Shown here piece after piece: positions 4,005-8,549 of a stretch of 8,549 bases of DNA. The notes beneath the pieces are model-generated. The model was not told the origin of the DNA and ran no database searches. It worked only from the letters and a program-made list of their open reading frames with translations. This DNA comes from Nitrospirota bacterium. Lineage in GTDB: Bacteria > Nitrospirota > Thermodesulfovibrionia > Thermodesulfovibrionales > Magnetobacteriaceae. Position 1 is the first letter of the stretch. Each line of letters opens with the position of its first letter. A program made the translations under genes and the position numbers. Location: contig JADFXO010000162.1 in assembly GCA_015233485.1 (NCBI GenBank), positions 1 through 8,549 of the forward strand, written 5' to 3'.

Positions 4005-6632
4005 TCACTCAATCGCCCTCAATAGTTGTTCCTCAAGCCCTTGTCCCTGTGCGTTCTTTTTCTCGGCCATGAGAAACAGGCTCTTGTCTGAGCTCTTTGC
4101 CGCCCAAAGTTCGCCAATGTTGCGCTTTTCCTGTGTATCTTGTGCGTCGGCAAGATGAGCGCCCTTATATTCCACAACCAAAATCCGCCCGTCTTTCAGT
4201 TCAGCGACAAAATCGGGATAAAAACGGTCTGTTGATGTTGGCAGCCAGAAGGACGTTTGCGGACGGCCTGACAGGTTGCGAATCCAGTGTTTCACTTGCG
4301 GGAGGTTGTCTATCAACTGCGCACAATCAAATTCTTCCCCGTCGCCTTTAAGTTCACCTACACTGCCGGAAAAATGGTTTTTGAATTGATACCGGCCATT
4401 ATAAATCCATGTGGCGGGATAGGGACGGTTATCGAAAGCAAAACCATCGGCAAAGCTGGTCTCAACGGATGCTTCTGGAGCAAACAAAAAAGTCTGATAG
4501 TCACGTGCGTAAGCCTGTTTGCGGTAATCCGCTATCTTCTGCTGTATAGCCTTGGCAAGCTGATATTTGAAACGTAACAATTCCTGTAACTGAATACCGC
4601 GCCGCTCGATGAGGTATCCAACCAGTTTCCGGCAAAACTCTAAAAGCACGGGCTGGGTAATGTCTTGCTGATGGCATTGTCCGTCAAGCCAACGTGAAAG
4701 TTGCAAGTCCGTCCAGTCTACCTTGAGCGCTCCGATTTCAAGCTGGGCGTTTTGATCGAGGTGTTTATAGATAACCTTTTCGCCTTTTAAGTCCACTTCC
4801 CAACGCTCGGCGGTTTCACTTATGGAAAATTCAGCCGGTGTCAATTCGTCCGCATAGCTGTTCAATGTCCAGCCGCCAATGTCAAGGATCAATGATTCTT
4901 CGGCAAGTTCTATCTCTCCTTGAATGTTCAAAAACAGGCGCGGCACTGCGAATTTCTCGCCACGCGCTGCGGGAGAAACACTGTTGCGGTGCATAACACG
5001 ATGACGGCCAACTGAAGCACGCAAGGCTTCGCGCTGCTCTGGGGTAGCGGCGTCAACAATACGCTTTTCCAACTCATCGGTAATCTCTCCATGCACGGTT
5101 ACGGTAACGGTTCCATCCGGTCGCGTTTCCACTTGCACACGCTCGGCCACGTCGGGGTCAATGCCGGTCAAGTCAGGCTTGCGGTCCACAGTTTCGAGGA
5201 AAACAGGAGAGCGGCTAAACAAGTCGATATTTGTCTCACTGCCAAAGAGACTTGGCTGTTGCTGTTCGATAAGTGCGGCGGCTTCGTACGGTTCAAAGCC
5301 CATTTTCTGCACAAGCGTATCTGTAAGGGCGCGTGCGCCTTCACCAAAGCGCGCACTGGAAACGTGGGCATAGGCGCGGTTTAAGGCCACATCCGGTCTG
5401 GTTTGCGCGTATGGCATACGCAAAACTCGCCCTAAAAGCTGCTCAATGTCGGTCGCGCTGCCGATGTTCGCTACAGAGCAAAGAACATAGGCGAAAGAAC
5501 AATCCCACCCTTCTTTCAGGGCTTCCACGGTGATAATAAATTCAACGTGACAAGCCGGATCGAACAGGTTAATGGAATCAAGTTCGCGCTGCTCGCCGGT
5601 AACAACAGCTATTTTTTCTGGTGCGATATTCTCATTTTCGATTAGATAGATTTTCAGAAATTCAGCGGTCACTTCCTGTCCCTTGTCCTGCGCTTGAAAA
5701 AGCGTGAGTGGGCGAATATAGCGCGGGTCATTTTTTGCCGTTTCCGCCAAACGAGCGCGAGTTTCTATCGCGTCATGCACGGCAGCACGCCAATCGGGAT
5801 GCTCTGTAAGAATGATTGGAAGTTTTATCATCTCCGCCGCCTTCACCTCGGCGGCAGAAGCCCGAAACAGGACGTTACTACCGTTTTGTGTGTTGGTGTT
5901 CGGTGTGGCGGTAAATTCTACGATGCAGGACGGACGCAAGGCGGCCAACATATCGAAAGACAGGGTAGTTCCGGCCTTGTGCGCTTCGTCCACGATGACT
6001 AATGGACGGTGAAAGGCCATAAGGTTGACGAAAGAAAACTTGATCCTGCCTTTCTCGTCGCGTTCAAGCCCTGTCGTGCTGGCGGGAATGTGGGCAAAGT
6101 GCGGTTCAAAGTTTTCCGAATGGGCGTAAGCCTTGCGTCCTTCGGTGTTGCTTGTGCGTAGGCTCTGAATCGTGGCGACAATGACGGCTACACTCTCGGT
6201 CAAGTCTTGCGGCCTGATTTGGTCAATCTCACTAATATCGAATACAGATACACGCCCGTCAAAAGCGTCGTCAATCGCGGCTCGGTAGGGATGGGATGGT
6301 TTCTTCAACGCCTCAGCCGTCTGCTTGCGGATTGTGCTTGTCGGTACAAGCCACAACACAACGGGATAATCCCGCTCAAGATAAGCCCGTCCCGCAACGG
6401 AAACGGTATGAGCGGCCAACAAGGTTTTTCCACCTCCGGTTGGCAAACGCAGACAAACATTGGGGATGTCTGCAAGTTTAGCAATGGTTCGATAGGGCGG
6501 GATCGGCTCGTCCGGCTTGCGCTCCCTCCATGTCTGAATAAAGGCTTGTTCCGGGTTGCCAGAAATACGGACGCGCTCAAGGTAAGCAGTAAGGGTATCA
6601 AGGGCTGTGCGTTGAAAGTCTTTTAGTTTCAT
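4005..6632 (-). CDS. res: Type III-like restriction subunit Res: SF2 helicase with PD-(D/E)xK nuclease
   Basis: The 875-residue protein starts with a superfamily 2 helicase core: Walker A LPTGGGKT (63-70), DEAH (215-218), TATP (241-244), motif V-like ALKEGWDC (371-378) and motif VI QLLGRVLRM (398-406). The extreme C-terminus carries a nuclease motif: YPDF (Asp807), then LVVEYK (Glu821, Lys823), as in the endonuclease domain of type III Res proteins. Such subunits use ATP to communicate between two unmodified sites and cut DNA, but normally only in complex with Mod. The frame is intact and the length close to family size. AGGAG overlapping the mod stop codon, eight bases from the ATG, fixes the start. 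Arginine is mostly encoded by CGN, unlike the flanking housekeeping genes, which suggests transfer. Confidence 0.92.
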   Translation of the reverse strand: MKLKDFQRTALDTLTAYLERVRISGNPEQAFIQTWRERKPDEPIPPYRTIAKLADIPNVCLRLPTGGGKTLLAAHTVSVAGRAYLERDYPVVLWLVPTSTIRKQTAEALKKPSHPYRAAIDDAFDGRVSVFDISEIDQIRPQDLTESVAVIVATIQSLRTSNTEGRKAYAHSENFEPHFAHIPASTTGLERDEKGRIKFSFVNLMAFHRPLVIVDEAHKAGTTLSFDMLAALRPSCIVEFTATPNTNTQNGSNVLFRASAAEVKAAEMIKLPIILTEHPDWRAAVHDAIETRARLAETAKNDPRYIRPLTLFQAQDKGQEVTAEFLKIYLIENENIAPEKIAVVTGEQRELDSINLFDPACHVEFIITVEALKEGWDCSFAYVLCSVANIGSATDIEQLLGRVLRMPYAQTRPDVALNRAYAHVSSARFGEGARALTDTLVQKMGFEPYEAAALIEQQQPSLFGSETNIDLFSRSPVFLETVDRKPDLTGIDPDVAERVQVETRPDGTVTVTVHGEITDELEKRIVDAATPEQREALRASVGRHRVMHRNSVSPAARGEKFAVPRLFLNIQGEIELAEESLILDIGGWTLNSYADELTPAEFSISETAERWEVDLKGEKVIYKHLDQNAQLEIGALKVDWTDLQLSRWLDGQCHQQDITQPVLLEFCRKLVGYLIERRGIQLQELLRFKYQLAKAIQQKIADYRKQAYARDYQTFLFAPEASVETSFADGFAFDNRPYPATWIYNGRYQFKNHFSGSVGELKGDGEEFDCAQLIDNLPQVKHWIRNLSGRPQTSFWLPTSTDRFYPDFVAELKDGRILVVEYKGAHLADAQDTQEKRNIGELWAAKSSDKSLFLMAEKKNAQGQGLEEQLLRAIE

Positions 6633-6640
6633 AGGTCTTT

Positions 6641-6647
6641 TCTCCTA
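6641..6647 (-). promoter_or_regulatory. Ribosome binding site of res overlapping the mod stop codon
   Basis: On the - strand TAGGAGA contains both the mod stop codon (TAG, 6645-6647) and a strong Shine-Dalgarno core (AGGAG), eight bases before the res ATG. The 12-base gap between mod and res and this overlap indicate a single transcript with coupled translation. Confidence 0.7.
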
Positions 6648-7652
6648 ACGCGCCTTTATTTTGTATGGGATTTGCCGAAACGTGATACCTTCGCGTTTCA
6701 GGCGTTCAGCACCCAAGCGGCAACCTTCGCCGAAAATGACTTTTGCTCCGTCATGAGGCGGCAAGCCGGACAGGGTTTTCGCTGTCAAGACATTGCCTCC
6801 ATCAGGTCGTTTGTCGCCCAGGATGCCGTTATAAAGCAGGTAGTAACCGATTCCCTCATGGCTTCCCAATAAAGGAGAATCAGCGCGGCCAGAAAACGGG
6901 ATGCCCGTTTCGATAAACCAGATATGTGCGGCCAGAGGAGCGAAACGGACTCCCTTGGAAACATGGCCGCTTTCATCACACACGGCAACACCCAAGCGAT
7001 AGAAACGAAAACCGCCGCCGCCATTCCATCCCACGGCCTCGGAGACGCCGCCCTGTTCGCCTTCAATCACCTTCTGCAAGCGCGGTACGCAATGCGTCAT
7101 AGCGTGGTCGCCCATTTCAATCCCTATATAGCGTCTCCCCATCTTGTGTGCTACGGCTGCGGTCGTGCCAGAGCCAAGGAAGGAGTCGAGTACGAGGTCG
7201 TTGAGATTAGTGGCAATTTGCAGGATACGCTGTATTAGACGTTCTGGTTTGGGGGTGCCAAAACTTATGTCGCCTCCAAAAATTTCATTGGCCTCTTTCT
7301 TGGACTCGTCCGTATGACCAGCTTCTTCATGCGGCCACCACGTCCACGGCACAATACCCTTGGCTTTTGAGAGAAATTCCATGCGCCGAGGAACACCCTC
7401 TCCATCTTTGCCAAAATAAACGCGTTTATCGTCCAAAAGTTTCTCATATTCCGACTGAATAATTTTCCAGCAATTGCCTGCTGGCGGTAAAAACTTCTTT
7501 CCTGTCGGCCCCACGATTTCATACATCTGGTTTGGCCTGTATCCCTGTGCTAACAAAGATACGCTTTGCCATGAACCTCGCGGGTCATTATTAGGATTTT
7601 TGTAAAGTTTGTGCTGTTTTTCTCCCAAAGGGAGTAAATTTCGTTGCGTCTT
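6645..7652 (-). CDS. mod: DNA methyltransferase Mod, C-terminal part (after the frame change)
   Basis: This frame continues Mod after the break, with 335 residues from the codon AAG at 7650-7652. It begins KTQRNLLPLGEKQHKLYKNP, matching the conserved segment that follows HDHILLYAKNPEN in this methyltransferase family, so no sequence is missing at the join. It holds the presumed target-recognition region, TPKPERLIQRILQIAT, and the AdoMet-binding motif DSFLGSGTT (residues 325-333 of a fused protein). The C-terminal region (YYLLYNGILGDKRP, ending QIPYKIKAR) is complete. There is no plausible independent start: the first in-frame candidate is TTG at 7628 without a ribosome binding site. The segment therefore depends on a frameshift to be made, or is inactive. 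It ends 12 bases before res. Confidence 0.85.
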   Translation of the reverse strand, partial: KTQRNLLPLGEKQHKLYKNPNNDPRGSWQSVSLLAQGYRPNQMYEIVGPTGKKFLPPAGNCWKIIQSEYEKLLDDKRVYFGKDGEGVPRRMEFLSKAKGIVPWTWWPHEEAGHTDESKKEANEIFGGDISFGTPKPERLIQRILQIATNLNDLVLDSFLGSGTTAAVAHKMGRRYIGIEMGDHAMTHCVPRLQKVIEGEQGGVSEAVGWNGGGGFRFYRLGVAVCDESGHVSKGVRFAPLAAHIWFIETGIPFSGRADSPLLGSHEGIGYYLLYNGILGDKRPDGGNVLTAKTLSGLPPHDGAKVIFGEGCRLGAERLKREGITFRQIPYKIKAR

Positions 7653-8158
7653 AAATTTTCTGGGTTTTTGGCGTACAGGAGAATGTGGTCGTGTGCATCG
7701 CCGATTGCTTCTCTATTTTCCCTTGAGTAGCGCTTTTGCCAAACACAATTGGCTACAAAATTCTTCCGTCCAAAAACTTCATCCATAATCACTTTCAGAT
7801 AGTGCGCCTCGTTGTCGTCAATCGTAACCCAAATGCTACCTTCCTCTGCCAAAAGACTACGTAACATCTCAAGACGCGGGTACATCATGGCAAGCCATTT
7901 GGTGTGCTCAAGATTGTCGTCGTAATGCTCAAAGGCACTTTTGGTGTTGTACGGCGGGTCTATAAAAATGCACTTTACCTTTCCTGCATAGTAGGGAAGC
8001 AAGGCTTTCAGCGCGTCAAGGTTGTCGCCGTGAATCAGCATATTGCCAGTGTCGCGGTCGCCGTGCGAAAACTCCCGTACTTCCTCCAGTAAGCGGTAAG
8101 GGGTGCGCGTTACGGCTTTAATATCGTCGTCGCGGGTTAGCCAATGTAAAAGCGGCAT
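7550..8158 (-). CDS. mod: DNA methyltransferase Mod, N-terminal part (up to the frame change)
   Basis: The frame gives 202 residues, of which the first 169 are genuine Mod sequence: MPLLHWLTRD start, GNMLIHGDNLDALKALLPYY, catalytic IDPPYNTK (DPPY 67-70), WLAMMYPRL, and HDHILLYAKNPEN (157-168). DPPY lying before the AdoMet motif marks a beta-class N6-adenine methyltransferase of the type III Mod kind. The last 33 residues are out-of-frame translation of the conserved region that is read correctly in the neighbouring frame. Alone this piece lacks target recognition and AdoMet binding and cannot methylate. The ATG at 8158 has AGGA five to eight bases upstream and fits the family start; it lies inside the 3' end of the RNA helicase gene, overlapping it by 41 bases. 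No promoter is evident, so read-through from the helicase gene is likely. Confidence 0.87.
   Translation of the reverse strand: MPLLHWLTRDDDIKAVTRTPYRLLEEVREFSHGDRDTGNMLIHGDNLDALKALLPYYAGKVKCIFIDPPYNTKSAFEHYDDNLEHTKWLAMMYPRLEMLRSLLAEEGSIWVTIDDNEAHYLKVIMDEVFGRKNFVANCVWQKRYSRENREAIGDAHDHILLYAKNPENLRRNEIYSLWEKNSTNFTKILIMTREVHGKAYLC
7652..7658 (-). promoter_or_regulatory. Possible -1 ribosomal frameshift heptamer A AAT TTA in mod
   Basis: In the N-terminal mod frame the codons read GAA AAT TTA AGA, so A AAT TTA is an X XXY YYZ heptamer in the correct phase. Slipping one base back makes the next codon AAG and enters the C-terminal frame exactly, with no residue lost. A small hairpin (CTCCC 7634-7630 with GGGAG 7626-7622, extendable by three A-T pairs across a mismatch) follows 13-17 bases later, which is further than the usual 5-9. 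No upstream Shine-Dalgarno-like stimulator is seen. A deletion of one base in the same short A/T run explains the data equally well. Confidence 0.4.
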
Positions 8159-8549
8159 AGCGTCCTAGTCTACGGGCTGGGGTCCTTGATGGTACTCTCC
8201 TTGGGGCCTTCTGTCTTGCCGTTGCCCTGTGCATGATGCGTTCGACCTCTCTGGTGGTGAGGCCTATCCTGTTTGGTCCTGCCACCTGTTGTTTGCCCAG
8301 GAGCATGGAGACGGCCTTGCAGGCGATCTGTGTGCAGTCCATGTCCTCTGAGAGGCGTTGTATGATCTCAACGGCCTCCTCGGCTATGTGCTCTCTGGTC
8401 AGGTTGCTTACGAGGGTGTTTTGATGACGCCTCATTGCCTGGGTGATGGTTGGCACCTCCTCATAGACGATCGGGGCGCCGGAGAATTCCATAATGCGGG
8501 TCAGTTCCTTAAACTCCAGCGGTGTAACCAGCGTGATGGCTATACCCTT
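8118..8549 (-). CDS. DEAD-box RNA helicase, C-terminal part (5' end outside window)
   Basis: The frame is open to the right edge and gives 143 residues. The first visible residues, KGIAITLVTPLEFKELTRIM, correspond to the segment just after motif VI of DEAD-box RNA helicases (family form GxAITLVTPxE). A helical region follows (EEAVEIIQRLSEDMD, QIACKAVSMLLG), as in the C-terminal extension of DeaD/CsdA-like helicases, and then a basic tail rich in R and P. The helicase motor itself is outside the window. The last 13 codons overlap the start of mod in another frame, so the end LGRYAAFTLANPRRRY is probably not the ancestral tail but was created when the restriction genes joined here. Role: RNA unwinding in ribosome assembly or mRNA decay, by family. 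Confidence 0.8.
   Translation of the reverse strand, partial: KGIAITLVTPLEFKELTRIMEFSGAPIVYEEVPTITQAMRRHQNTLVSNLTREHIAEEAVEIIQRLSEDMDCTQIACKAVSMLLGKQQVAGPNRIGLTTREVERIMHRATARQKAPRRVPSRTPARRLGRYAAFTLANPRRRY

Noticed and set aside
3983..4012. TTG start at 4012 for the Abi_C-like gene, overlapping the res stop
   Set aside because: It would couple the genes by overlap, but ATG 3982 has a well-placed AGGA and the extra ten residues look like translated spacer. The alternative is not excluded.
7627..7662. Phase-variable repeat tract in mod, as known for many type III mod genes
   Set aside because: The frame break lies in a run of only three A and four T, with no multi-copy simple repeat, so classic slippage-driven phase variation is unlikely.
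1..8549. CRISPR array, tRNA/rRNA genes, insertion sequences or integrase
   Set aside because: No regularly spaced repeats, tRNA cloverleaf or transposase/integrase-like protein was found on either strand, so the way the island arrived is not explained by an element inside the window.

Overview
The window looks like a chromosomal piece of a motile Gram-negative bacterium. It carries the end of a chemoreceptor, a ZapB-like/ZapA pair, PurS, a small 4Fe-4S ferredoxin, a c-di-GMP-type HD-GYP response regulator and the end of a DEAD-box RNA helicase. Gene order, frequent AGA/AGG arginine codons and GTG/TTG starts would fit an environmental Nitrospirota- or Desulfobacterota-like genome, but this placement is a weak inference.

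Positions 1-2954 are read on the + strand: chemoreceptor tail, a 274-base spacer, zapB-like/zapA with a good sigma70-type promoter, a 175-base spacer, then purS, ferredoxin and HD-GYP regulator in tight succession. The two spacers hold inverted copies of one GC-rich, hairpin-forming element, so the pair brackets the zapB-like/zapA unit. Short tandem duplications lie in the first spacer and at the starts of purS and of the regulator.

Positions 3212-8158 are read on the - strand and form a compact defence island: a type III-like DNA methyltransferase gene (mod), a helicase-nuclease gene (res) and a gene for a protein with an abortive-infection C-terminal (Abi_C-like) domain. mod starts inside the 3' end of the RNA helicase gene, which runs off the right edge. 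At the left edge, beyond the Abi gene, lies an 87-base remnant of the 3' end of a second, diverged res gene. The island therefore looks assembled by recombination between the helicase and the HD-GYP regulator.

mod is open over its whole length except for one frame change near position 7652. The change falls exactly at A AAT TTA, a canonical X XXY YYZ slippery heptamer in the correct phase for a -1 shift that would yield a 504-residue Mod. Whether this is recoding, a recent inactivating deletion or a sequencing error cannot be settled from this sequence. It decides whether the restriction system is active, since type III Res proteins normally work only in complex with Mod.
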